From Lysobacterales bacterium (GTDB lineage: Bacteria > Pseudomonadota > Gammaproteobacteria > Xanthomonadales > Xanthomonadaceae): 64,000 nt of DNA. The stretch covers positions 19,054-83,053 of the forward strand of contig JAATFG010000017.1 of assembly GCA_015655355.1 (NCBI GenBank). The letters run 5' to 3'. Shown one piece after another: positions 47,307-56,784 of this stretch. The notes beneath the pieces were generated by a model. The model searched no databases and was not told the DNA's origin. It saw only the letters and a program-made list of their open reading frames with translations. The translations under genes were made by a program, and so were the position numbers. Position 1 is the first letter of the stretch. Each line of letters begins with the position of its first letter.

Positions 47307-47473
47307 GCAGTGCGATGCGCTGGAAACTCCTGTCTCAGTCCTGTTGGCACCTGGTTGGCCCTTGACTGCCAAGCCAAGCCGCGAAGCTACATCTTCGACG
47401 CCCGCAAGCCGTTGTCACTATTGGCCTTCCGGCAGGGTAACGCAAGCGGAAAGAGCTTGACAAAACTGATTTT

Positions 47474-47508
47474 AAGTCCGCTGTGTCTACCAATTTCGCC
47501 ATCCGGGC
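47474..47508 (-). tRNA. 5' half of split tRNA-Leu(UAA) (copy A)
   Basis: GCCCGGATGGCGAAATTGGTAGACACAGCGGACTT; followed by non-tRNA sequence. Confidence 0.85.
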
Positions 47509-47573
47509 TTGCGCAGGATTCTAATGCCAATCGCCTTGGCGCATCCGCGATGCGTCGGATGCGGCGCATCGGC

Positions 47574-47604
47574 GAAAAAAAAGAGGGCCCGAAGGCCCTC
47601 TTTC
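47574..47604 (-). terminator. Rho-independent terminator downstream of tRNA-Gly
   Basis: GAGGGCC-TTCG-GGCCCTC followed by a T8 run on the minus strand. Confidence 0.88.
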
Positions 47605-47641
47605 GCAATCGGCGCGCTCTTGCGAACGGCGCTTGTGAAAC

Positions 47642-48409
<768 letters not shown>

Positions 48410-48460
48410 CGCCTGCGGATTCTACACCAGCGCACTTGCGCGCCCGCTCCGGCAATGCGT

Positions 48461-50395
48461 TCAAGCATCGCCATGCAGCGTTGCATCGGCCACGTGCAGG
48501 CCATGCAGGTTGGCGTAGATGCGCTCGGCCAGTTGCGCGTTGATGCCCTCGACGCGCGCGATTTCGTCGGTACCGGCAGCCTTCAACCCGGCCAGGCCGC
48601 CGAAGTGCTTGAGCAGCGCCGCGCGCCGCTTCGGGCCGATGCCGCCGATGTCTTCCAGCTTGCTGGTCATCCGCGCCTTCTGGCGCTTGCCGCGGTGGCC
48701 GGTGATCGCGAAACGGTGCGATTCGTCGCGCACCTGCTGGATCAGTTGCAGCGCCGGCGAGGCCGCGCCGGGACGCAGCTCGCGGCCATCGGGCAACACC
48801 AGGGTTTCGTGGCCGGGACGTCGCTCCTCGCCTTTCGCCACGCCGACCAGCACCACGCTGTCGATGCCGAGGTCGGCGAGCACGCCTTGCGCCTGCGCGA
48901 GCTGGCCGGCGCCGCCGTCGATCAGCAACACGTCCGGCAATATCGGGAAATCGCCGTTCCGGCTCTCGTGCACGGCACGGGAGCGCTCGTCGGCGCGCGC
49001 GCCGGTGGCGCGCAAACGCGCCTCCTCGCCCTCTTCGACCGCACGACGGAAACGGCGCTCCAGCGCCTGGTGCATCGCCGCGTAATCGTCGCCGGGCGTG
49101 ATCCCGGTGATGTTGTAGCGGCGGTACTGCGCGCGCAGCGGGCCTTCCTCGTTGAACACGACGCACGAAGCCACCGTCGCCTCGCCCATCGTGTGCGATA
49201 TGTCGAAGCATTCGATGCGTCTGGCCGGCGCGGACAAACCGAGCATCTCGCGCAAGGCTTCGCTGCGCGCGCGCTGCGCGGCCTGGCTGGTCAGTTCGGT
49301 GGCCAGCGTCATCTCCGCATTGCGCTTGGCCAGATCGAGATAACCGGCGCGCTCGCTGCGCACGCTCCACTTCAGTTGCACCTTGCGCTCGGCCGACGCC
49401 GACAGCGCGTGTTCGAGCAATTCGGCGTCCTCGATTTCGCGGTCGAGGACGATTTCCTTCGGCGGCGGTTGTTCGGCGTAATACTGCGAGACGAATGCGG
49501 CGAGCACTTCGCCGGCGCTTTCCTCGCCATTGGTTTTCGGGAAGAACGCGCGCGTGCCGAGGTTGCGCCCGTCGCGGAACGCGAGCAGCACCACGCAGGC
49601 CGCGCTGCCCTGTATCGCCACCGCGAGCACGTCGAGGTCGGCGGCGTGGCCATCCACGTATTGCCGCGCCTGCAGCGAGCGGATCGACCCGATCAGGTCG
49701 CGCAGACGCGCGGCTTCCTCGAAGCGCAGGTCGCGGCTGGCCGCTTCCATCTGTTCGCCGAGTTCGCGCGAAAGCTCGTCGCTGCGGCCATCGAGGAACA
49801 GGCTCGCGCGGCGCACCGATTCGGCGTAATCCTTCTGCTCGATTTTTCCGACGCACGGCGCGGTGCAGCGCCCGATCTGGTATTGCAGGCACGGCCGGGT
49901 GCGGTTGCGGAACACGCTGTCCTCGCAATTGCGGATCTTGAACAGCTTCTGCATCAGGTTGAGCGTGTCGCGCACCGCGGTCACGCCCGGATACGGGCCG
50001 AAGTAGCGCCCCGGCACCGCGCGCGCGCCGCGATGCAGGGCGATGCGCGGCCAGGTTTCGCTGGTCAGCAAGACATACGGATAACTCTTGTCGTCGCGCA
50101 GCAGCACGTTGTAGCGCGGCAAAAGCGACTTGATCAGCTGGTTTTCCAGCAGCAGCGCCTCGGCCTCGGTGCGCGTCACCGTGACTTCCATGCGCGCGAT
50201 CTGCGCGACCATCGCCAGCGTGCGCGGCGCCTTCGGCGAATTGCTGAAGTAATTGGCCACGCGCTTCTTCAGCGCGCTGGCCTTGCCGACGTACAGCAAG
50301 GTGTCGTCGGCCGCGTACATGCGGTACACGCCCGGCGCGGTGCTGAGCTGGGCGACGAAGGCTTTGCCGTCGAAAGGAATGGGGTTCGTGCTCAC
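48461..50395 (-). CDS. uvrC: Excinuclease ABC subunit UvrC
   Basis: GVYRMYAADDTLLYVGKASALKKRVANYF; C-terminal HhH. Confidence 0.98.
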   Translation of the reverse strand: MSTNPIPFDGKAFVAQLSTAPGVYRMYAADDTLLYVGKASALKKRVANYFSNSPKAPRTLAMVAQIARMEVTVTRTEAEALLLENQLIKSLLPRYNVLLRDDKSYPYVLLTSETWPRIALHRGARAVPGRYFGPYPGVTAVRDTLNLMQKLFKIRNCEDSVFRNRTRPCLQYQIGRCTAPCVGKIEQKDYAESVRRASLFLDGRSDELSRELGEQMEAASRDLRFEEAARLRDLIGSIRSLQARQYVDGHAADLDVLAVAIQGSAACVVLLAFRDGRNLGTRAFFPKTNGEESAGEVLAAFVSQYYAEQPPPKEIVLDREIEDAELLEHALSASAERKVQLKWSVRSERAGYLDLAKRNAEMTLATELTSQAAQRARSEALREMLGLSAPARRIECFDISHTMGEATVASCVVFNEEGPLRAQYRRYNITGITPGDDYAAMHQALERRFRRAVEEGEEARLRATGARADERSRAVHESRNGDFPILPDVLLIDGGAGQLAQAQGVLADLGIDSVVLVGVAKGEERRPGHETLVLPDGRELRPGAASPALQLIQQVRDESHRFAITGHRGKRQKARMTSKLEDIGGIGPKRRAALLKHFGGLAGLKAAGTDEIARVEGINAQLAERIYANLHGLHVADATLHGDA

Positions 50396-50451
50396 CGCGC
50401 AATTCTAGCGTTTGCCCGTCATTGCGACGAAAGCCGGAACGACGGCGGCAA

Positions 50452-51870
50452 TCACTCCTCGACGATGTCGAGCTGTTCCAGCGTCCCGGTCGCCGGGTTG
50501 TAGCGGTGGATGCGGTGCATGTCCGCCTCGCTGATGAACAAGGTGTGCGCGGCAAACGCCAGGCCGGAGACGCCGGACAGCGGCGGCATCTTCACCGTTT
50601 CCAGCGTACCGCTGCCGATGCGCAGGCTGCGCACGCGGCCGTTGCCGGCATCGGCGATCCACAACATGTCGCTGCCGATCGCCAGCGCCAGCGGATACTG
50701 CATCCGCGCCTGGACGCGGTCGCCGTCGCTGTCGCCGCTGTCCCACGCGCCGCTGCCGACCAGCGTCTGCACCAGTTCGTTGCGCAGATGCATGGTGCGC
50801 AGCGCCGAGGCGAGGCCGTCGGCGACGTACAGCGTCGGCGGCTGCGCGGCCAGCGCCATCGGCTGGGCGAACGCGGCCAGGGTGCCGGTGCCATCCTTCA
50901 CGCCGAGCTGGGCGCTGCCGGCGCGGCAGGTGAACATGTGCTGGATCAGGTCGTAGCCCCACACCCGGTTGTCGCCGGCCAGCGCGACCAGCACCTCGTT
51001 GTCGTTCGCGTACAGGCCCTGCGGCTGCGCCAGCGAGATGTTGCGCGGCGAATCGACCTTGCCCTGCACCGGCGTGCCGCAGCGGCCACTGCCGATCAGC
51101 GTGTCGACGCTGCCGGTACGCAAGGAAATGCGCCGCACCGCGTGATTGCCGGCATCGGCCACGTACAGCCATTCGCGCGACAGGGCCAGGCCTTGCGGGC
51201 TGCGGAACGCGGCCTGTTCGCCTTCGCCGTCGGTGAAGTCTGGCGTGCCCATGCCGAACACGCGCAGCACGCGCCCGGCGTGGGTGCATTCGAGCACGCG
51301 GTGGTGGCCGGTGTCGGCGATGAACAAGCGCTCCTCGTTCGCCGCCAGCGCGGTCGGGAAGCGCAGCGTCTGCTGCGGCTCGCGGAGGGTCTTCAGCAGC
51401 GCCTTCGGGTTGTCGTCGAGGGTTTCCGGCAGGCCATCGCACAGCGCGAGCAGTTTTTTCTCCAGCTCCGCCCATCCCTCTTCGCCGGTGGCCTGCGCGA
51501 CCAGCGTGCCCTCGCCGTCGAGCAGCAGCAGGGTCGGCCACGCCTCGATGCCGAAGCGCTGCCACGCGACCCAGTCGTTGTCGTGCGCCAGCGGCAGGTT
51601 GACGTTCTGCCGCCGCCACAACGCGAACGCGGCCTGCGCATCGCGCTCGAAATCGAAGCGCGGCACGTCGATCATCAGCACGCACAGACGGCCGGGGAAC
51701 TTCGCCTGCCATTGCGCCGCTTCGTTCATGCGCTGCCAGCACCACGCCGAAGTCGCGCTGACGAAGGCCAGCAGCACCGTGCGCCCGCGCAATTCGCGCA
51801 ACTGCACCGGGGTTGCGTTGAGCCATTGCAGGCTGGCGGGCAATTCGGGAAGCGGGTCGCTGATCGGCAT
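50452..51870 (-). CDS. Thioredoxin-like + NHL-repeat protein
   Basis: N-terminal thioredoxin-like fold region followed by repeated ADTGHHRVLE / ADAGNHAVRRI / ADAGNGRVRSL NHL blades. Confidence 0.82.
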   Translation of the reverse strand: MPISDPLPELPASLQWLNATPVQLRELRGRTVLLAFVSATSAWCWQRMNEAAQWQAKFPGRLCVLMIDVPRFDFERDAQAAFALWRRQNVNLPLAHDNDWVAWQRFGIEAWPTLLLLDGEGTLVAQATGEEGWAELEKKLLALCDGLPETLDDNPKALLKTLREPQQTLRFPTALAANEERLFIADTGHHRVLECTHAGRVLRVFGMGTPDFTDGEGEQAAFRSPQGLALSREWLYVADAGNHAVRRISLRTGSVDTLIGSGRCGTPVQGKVDSPRNISLAQPQGLYANDNEVLVALAGDNRVWGYDLIQHMFTCRAGSAQLGVKDGTGTLAAFAQPMALAAQPPTLYVADGLASALRTMHLRNELVQTLVGSGAWDSGDSDGDRVQARMQYPLALAIGSDMLWIADAGNGRVRSLRIGSGTLETVKMPPLSGVSGLAFAAHTLFISEADMHRIHRYNPATGTLEQLDIVEE

Positions 51871-51906
51871 GGGGGAAGTGCTCGTCGGGCGGTGGGCGGT
51901 CTTGCG

Positions 51907-52713
51907 TCAGGTCTGCTGCCGCAGCCACGCTTGCGCGCGCTGCAGGTCTTCCGGCGTGTCGACGCCGGGCGGGAATTCGGCGGGGGTCAGCGCCACCGCG
52001 ATGCGGAAACCGGCTTCGAGCACGCGCAACTGCTCCAGCGATTCGATCTGCTCCAGCAGGCCCGGCGGCAACTGCGTGAACTTGCGCAGGAAGCCGGTGC
52101 GGTACGCATAGATGCCGATGTGGCGCAGGCACTGGCCGGGCATCAGCACGCGCTTGTCGGCGGCGAAGGCATCGCGGTGCCACGGGATCGGCGCGCGCGA
52201 GAAATACAGCGCGTCGCGCCAGCCGGCGAAACCGGCGATGTCTTCGCGCAGGTTGTTCGCGCCGCCCTTGCACACCAGCTTGACCGCGTTCGGATTGAAG
52301 AACTCTTCGGCGTCAATGATGCGCGCGGCCAGCGTGGCCATTTCCGCGCCGCTGTCGTGCAGGGTTTGCGCGACGGCGCGGATGCCTTCGGCCGGCGCGA
52401 ACGGCTCGTCGCCTTGCAGGTTGACCACGATTTCGTCGTCGCTCCAGCCGGCGATGTCGGCGCATTCGGCGAGACGGTCGCTGCCGGAGGCATGCGAAGC
52501 CTTGGTCATCGCCACCTTCACTCCGGCGACGCCGTCCAGTGCATCGGCGATGCGCGCATCGTCGGTGGCGACCCAGGCTTCGCGCGCACCGGCCTGCAGG
52601 GCGCGTTCGGCCACGCGCAGCACCAGCGGCTTGCCGCCGAGATCGGCCAGCGGCTTGCCCGGCAGGCGCGAACTGGCGTAGCGGGCGGGAATGGCGACGA
52701 CGAAACCGGTCAT
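51907..52713 (-). CDS. kdsB: 3-deoxy-manno-octulosonate cytidylyltransferase
   Basis: [36 protein letters not shown]. Confidence 0.98.
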   Translation of the reverse strand: MTGFVVAIPARYASSRLPGKPLADLGGKPLVLRVAERALQAGAREAWVATDDARIADALDGVAGVKVAMTKASHASGSDRLAECADIAGWSDDEIVVNLQGDEPFAPAEGIRAVAQTLHDSGAEMATLAARIIDAEEFFNPNAVKLVCKGGANNLREDIAGFAGWRDALYFSRAPIPWHRDAFAADKRVLMPGQCLRHIGIYAYRTGFLRKFTQLPPGLLEQIESLEQLRVLEAGFRIAVALTPAEFPPGVDTPEDLQRAQAWLRQQT

Positions 52714-53735
52714 GCGGCGCTCTCGTTGCTTCTTTTGGTGGTTTGCGCGAGTTTTTCCAGCAATGCCGCCCAGAACGCTTCCGGCAAGGCCGCGCCCACC
52801 GGCACGGCGTAACACCAGTCGTTGGCGAACGCGGCGCATTTCACCGCGTCCTTCTCGGTCATCAGGATCGGCAGTTCGCTGCCGAAGGACAAGTCCCGCG
52901 CAACGTAAGCGTGATGGTCGTCGAAAGCATGCGGCACCACGCCGATGCCGTGGCCGCGCAGCGCGTCGAAAAAGCGCTGCGGATGGCCAATGCCGGCGAC
53001 CGCGTGCACGCGATGCCCGCCGAAATGCGCCAGCGGCACCGCGCGGCCGCCGCGCAACGGCACCGCTTCGCTCGCCTGCAGGCGCATCGGCCATTCGCCG
53101 AAGCCGGTACGGCGATCGTCTTCGGCGGCGGCGATGTTGAGGTTGACCACGCGGAAACCGCAGTGCGCGCCGCGCCCGGCCGGTTCGCGCAAGGGCCCGG
53201 CCGGCAGCATCCGGCCGTTGCCGTAGCGGCGCGCACCGTCGATCACCTCGATCTCGAGGTCGCGGCGCAAACGGTAATGCTGCAGGCCGTCGTCGCAGAC
53301 GATCACGTCGCAGCCTTTCGCGACCAGCGCCTGCGCCGCGGCGACGCGGTCGGCATCCACCCGCACCGGCACGCCGGTGCGCTGCGCGATCAGCACCGGC
53401 TCGTCGCCGCCGAGCTCGGCCGGCGTGTCCTTGTCTACCCACGCGGCCTGGTTCGCATTGTTGCGACCGTAGCCGCGCGAGGCCACGCCGGGCGTGTAGC
53501 CGGCCTGCTGCAGGCGCTGCACCAGCGCGATCGTCAGCGGGGTCTTGCCGGTGCCGCCGACGCTGACGTTGCCGACCACCAGCACCGGCGCGGCGACCTG
53601 CACCGATTTCAGCCAGCCACGGGCGTACAGCCGGATGCGCAGGGCAACCACCTGCGCGTACAACGCCGCCAGCCAGCGCGTCCACAGCGGCGGCGATCGT
53701 TCGCCGTACCAGTAATCCGGAGTGCGTGCGCCCAT
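52710..53735 (-). CDS. lpxK: Tetraacyldisaccharide 4'-kinase
   Basis: [40 protein letters not shown]. Confidence 0.97.
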   Translation of the reverse strand: MGARTPDYWYGERSPPLWTRWLAALYAQVVALRIRLYARGWLKSVQVAAPVLVVGNVSVGGTGKTPLTIALVQRLQQAGYTPGVASRGYGRNNANQAAWVDKDTPAELGGDEPVLIAQRTGVPVRVDADRVAAAQALVAKGCDVIVCDDGLQHYRLRRDLEIEVIDGARRYGNGRMLPAGPLREPAGRGAHCGFRVVNLNIAAAEDDRRTGFGEWPMRLQASEAVPLRGGRAVPLAHFGGHRVHAVAGIGHPQRFFDALRGHGIGVVPHAFDDHHAYVARDLSFGSELPILMTEKDAVKCAAFANDWCYAVPVGAALPEAFWAALLEKLAQTTKRSNESAA

Positions 53736-53741
53736 GCCCGA

Positions 53742-55502
53742 TTACTCCGCCTCGCGGAACTGCATCTTGTACAGATGCGCGTACAGGCCGTCGCGGGCGA
53801 GCAGTTCGGCGTGCGTGCCGCGCTCGACCAGCTTGCCCTGGTCGAGCACCAGCACCTGGTCGGCATGCTCGATGGTCGAGAGACGATGTGCGATCACCAG
53901 CGTGGTGCGGTCCGGCATCAGGTGCTGCAACGCGTCCTGCACCAGGCGTTCGGATTCGTTGTCGAGCGCGGCGGTGGCTTCGTCGAGGATCAGGATCGGC
54001 GCGTCCTTCAGCATCGCGCGGGCGATGGCGAGGCGCTGGCGCTGGCCGCCGCTGAGCTTGCCGCCCTTGTTGCCGATCTGCGCGTCGAGCTTTTCCGGCA
54101 TCTGCCGCACGAACTCCATCGCGTTGGCGCCGTGCACCACGCTGTCGAGCTGTTCGGGCGACGCATTGCGCAGTTCGCCGTAGGCCACGTTCTGGGAGAC
54201 GCTGCCGTTGAACAGCATCACCTGCTGGCCGACCAGCGCGATCTGCCGGCGCAGGTCGGCGAGCCGGTAGTCGCGCAGCGGTGCGTCGTCGAGCAGGATC
54301 TGGCCGTCGCTGAAATCGTAGAACCGCGGGATCAGCTTCACCAGGGTCGACTTGCCGCTGCCGGAACGGCCGACGATCGCGGTGACGGTACCGGGTCTGG
54401 CGACGAAGCTGACGTCCTCCAGCGCGTTCCTGGTCGCGCCGGGGTAACGCGCGGAAACATGGCGGAATTCGAGTTCGCCGCGCGCGCGCCGCAGGCTGCG
54501 CGTGCCGGCGTCGGTTTCGTCCGGTGCGTCAAGCACGGCGAAGATGCGCTGCGCCGACGCGACGCCGCGCTGCAAGACGTTCTGCACGCTGGTCAGGTTG
54601 CGCAACGCCGGGATGATGGCCAGCATCGACACCATCAGCGACACGAAACTGCCGGCGTCGAGGCGCCCGGCCATCGACTCGCGCCCGGCGAAAAACAGCA
54701 GCAGCGCCAAACCGACCGCGCCCATGATCTGCACCGTCGCCGAGGAAATGCCCTTGGTCGATTGCACCTTCATCGACAGATACACGTTGCGGTCGGCCAA
54801 TTTCCTGTAACGCGCCTGTTCGATGTCCTGCGCGCCGTAGATCTTCACTTCCTGCTGGTTGGACAGCGCTTCGTCGGCCGCCTGCAACAGTTCCGCGCCG
54901 CTCTCCTGGATCCGGTGGCTGACCTTGCGGTAACGCTTGGCGACCTTGCTCATCATCCAGCCCAGCAGCGGCCCGAGCAGCACGATCGCCAGCGTCACCC
55001 GCCAACTGACCCAGAACATTATCGCCAGCGCGGCAAGCGCCTGCAGCGAATACTGCAACATCGTCTGCATCGCATCGATCGCCGCCTGCGCGACCTGGTC
55101 GGCATCGCTGCCCAGGCGCACCAGCATCGCCGGCACCGGCTCGGCGTCGAAACGCGCGCCGGGCAACTGCAGGTACTTCCCAAGCAGGTTGACCCGGAAA
55201 TCGCGGGCGATGCTGCGCGCGGCCTTGCCCATGCCCATGTCGGTGATGTAACCGGCAATGCCGCGCAGCACGAACAGGCCGACGATCGCCAGCGGCAGCA
55301 GCAAGCTCAGATGCGTGTTCTTGCTGATGAAGGTTTCGTTGATGACCGGCTTCATCAACAGGTTGAACTCGGCGCCGGCGCCGGCCTCGAGCAGCATGCC
55401 AACCAGCGCGCCGCCCAACAGCCAGCGATAAGGCTTGGCGAAACCGAGCAGGCGCTTGTAGACCTGCCAGGCCGACGTGTTTTCGCCCGTGGCCGCGCTC
55501 AT
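53742..55502 (-). CDS. msbA: Lipid A export permease/ATP-binding protein MsbA
   Basis: TM domain; [51 protein letters not shown]; adjacent to lpxK. Confidence 0.96.
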   Translation of the reverse strand: MSAATGENTSAWQVYKRLLGFAKPYRWLLGGALVGMLLEAGAGAEFNLLMKPVINETFISKNTHLSLLLPLAIVGLFVLRGIAGYITDMGMGKAARSIARDFRVNLLGKYLQLPGARFDAEPVPAMLVRLGSDADQVAQAAIDAMQTMLQYSLQALAALAIMFWVSWRVTLAIVLLGPLLGWMMSKVAKRYRKVSHRIQESGAELLQAADEALSNQQEVKIYGAQDIEQARYRKLADRNVYLSMKVQSTKGISSATVQIMGAVGLALLLFFAGRESMAGRLDAGSFVSLMVSMLAIIPALRNLTSVQNVLQRGVASAQRIFAVLDAPDETDAGTRSLRRARGELEFRHVSARYPGATRNALEDVSFVARPGTVTAIVGRSGSGKSTLVKLIPRFYDFSDGQILLDDAPLRDYRLADLRRQIALVGQQVMLFNGSVSQNVAYGELRNASPEQLDSVVHGANAMEFVRQMPEKLDAQIGNKGGKLSGGQRQRLAIARAMLKDAPILILDEATAALDNESERLVQDALQHLMPDRTTLVIAHRLSTIEHADQVLVLDQGKLVERGTHAELLARDGLYAHLYKMQFREAE

Positions 55503-55954
55503 GGCGTGGCGCCCGGCTTGTTGTCGACCGCCGCGGACGGATCGCCCGGTGTCGTCGCGATGACGATCTTGCGGAACCCGAGCTGGCCGAGCACGTCCTG
55601 CGCGGTGATCACCGCCTGGTACGGCACCCGCGCATCGGCGCGCAGCAGCACCGGGCGCTCGCGGTCGTCGCCGGCGGCGGCCTTGAGCGCGGCCTTGAGC
55701 GCGTCGGCATCGGCGCGCAGCACTTCGTGGTCGCCGACGAAGTAATGGCCCTCGGCGTTGATCAGCACGCTCAGGTTCTGCGTGGAATTCTGCGCCGGCT
55801 CGCCATCGGCCTTGGGCAGTTGCAGTTGCAGGGTGCTGCGCGCCTCGAAGGTGGTGGTGATGACGAAGAAGATGATCAGCACCAACACCACGTCGATCAG
55901 CGGCACCAGATCGACGTGCACGTCATCGTGCGCCTGCGTGTCGCGGATGCGCAT
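55499..55954 (-). CDS. exbD: Biopolymer transporter ExbD/TolR
   Basis: VDLVPLIDVVLVLIIFFVITTTFEARSTLQLQLPKA. Confidence 0.93.
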   Translation of the reverse strand: MRIRDTQAHDDVHVDLVPLIDVVLVLIIFFVITTTFEARSTLQLQLPKADGEPAQNSTQNLSVLINAEGHYFVGDHEVLRADADALKAALKAAAGDDRERPVLLRADARVPYQAVITAQDVLGQLGFRKIVIATTPGDPSAAVDNKPGATP

Positions 55955-55957
55955 GGC

Positions 55958-56638
55958 TCAGGCTTCCGTCGCGGTTTCGCTGCGCGCCGCGGCCACGGCG
56001 CGCGCGCGCGCGGCGCCGGCCGCACGCGCGTCCAGCGCATCGAGCAACGCGGTGGCCTCCTGCTCCATCTCGATCACGTAGCCCTGGATGCGCCCGCGGA
56101 AGTAGCGGTGGAAGAACAGCGCGGGAATCGCCACGACCATGCCGGTCGCGGTGCACACCAGCGCCTTGCCGATGCCGCCGGCGAGCTGGTTCACGTCGCC
56201 GACGCCGTGGTCGAGAATGCCGAGGAACATCTGGATCATGCCGACCACGGTGCCGAACAGGCCGAGCAGCGGCCCGGCCGAGGCGATCGTGCCGAGCGTG
56301 TTGAGGAACTTCTCCAGCCGATGGACGAGGAAGCGGCCGCTGTCCTCGATGCGTTCGCGGACCAGTTCGCGCGGCTTGTTGCGCACGTCCAGCGCGGCGG
56401 CCAGCAATGCGCCCAGGGGGGATGTGCGGCGCAGCGATTCGATGTGCGCCGGATCGAGCTGGCCGCCGGCGGCCCACTTGCGCACTTCCTCGCCCAGGCC
56501 CGGCGGCAGGACTTCCTTGCGCCGCAGCGACCAGAAGCGTTCGACCACGATCGCCAACGCCAGCACGGCCAGCAGCAACAACGGAATCATGGGCCAGCCG
56601 CCCGCCTTCACCAGTTCCAGCACGTTCTGTTTCCTCAA
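55958..56638 (-). CDS. exbB: MotA/TolQ/ExbB proton channel family protein
   Basis: LGTIASAGPLLGLFGTVVGMIQMFLGI...ALVCTATGMVVAIPALFFHRYF. Confidence 0.93.
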   Translation of the reverse strand: MRKQNVLELVKAGGWPMIPLLLLAVLALAIVVERFWSLRRKEVLPPGLGEEVRKWAAGGQLDPAHIESLRRTSPLGALLAAALDVRNKPRELVRERIEDSGRFLVHRLEKFLNTLGTIASAGPLLGLFGTVVGMIQMFLGILDHGVGDVNQLAGGIGKALVCTATGMVVAIPALFFHRYFRGRIQGYVIEMEQEATALLDALDARAAGAARARAVAAARSETATEA

Positions 56639-56784
56639 GCCCTTGCGGGAAGTTGTTCAGCCAAGTCCATAGGATAAGCCAGCGCGGCGGCGCGCGTGGG
56701 GGAATCCGTCACGCTGCCGAGGCAGGGCCGGCGCCGCGCGCGCTGGCTCATCGCCGCGCCCGGCGACGTCCATCGTGACCCTGC

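Larger units (their letters stand above)
45995..47476. other. ~1.48-kb insertion in tRNA-Leu(UAA) copy A, junctions sharing a 9-bp direct repeat CTTAAAATC
   Basis: GATTTTAAG (plus strand) at 45986-45994 and 47468-47476; tRNA halves outside, a second complete tRNA-Leu and an ORF inside. Confidence 0.65.

Noticed and set aside
45992-47473. Interpreting the 1.48-kb interruption of tRNA-Leu copy A as a single large group I intron
   Set aside because: No recognisable P4-P7 core outside copy B, the base before the 3' exon is T rather than G, and the 9-bp repeat at both junctions fits insertion better. Not excluded without a covariance-model search.
45995-47476. Classical IS element with 9-bp target duplication
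   Set aside because: The inner ends (minus strand AGTTTTGTCAAG... and ...CATGCCGTGG) are not inverted repeats, and no transposase ORF is present.
52539-55745. 1068-aa plus-strand ORF (and similar long antisense ORFs at 16171-18969, 23496-26219, 35607-38072, 41345-44224, 47834-50503)
   Set aside because: Each lies antisense to well-recognised genes (lpxK/msbA, CocE hydrolase, serS/aroA, TonB receptor, MFS/dioxygenase, uvrC) and has low-complexity composition typical of antisense frames in high-GC genomes.
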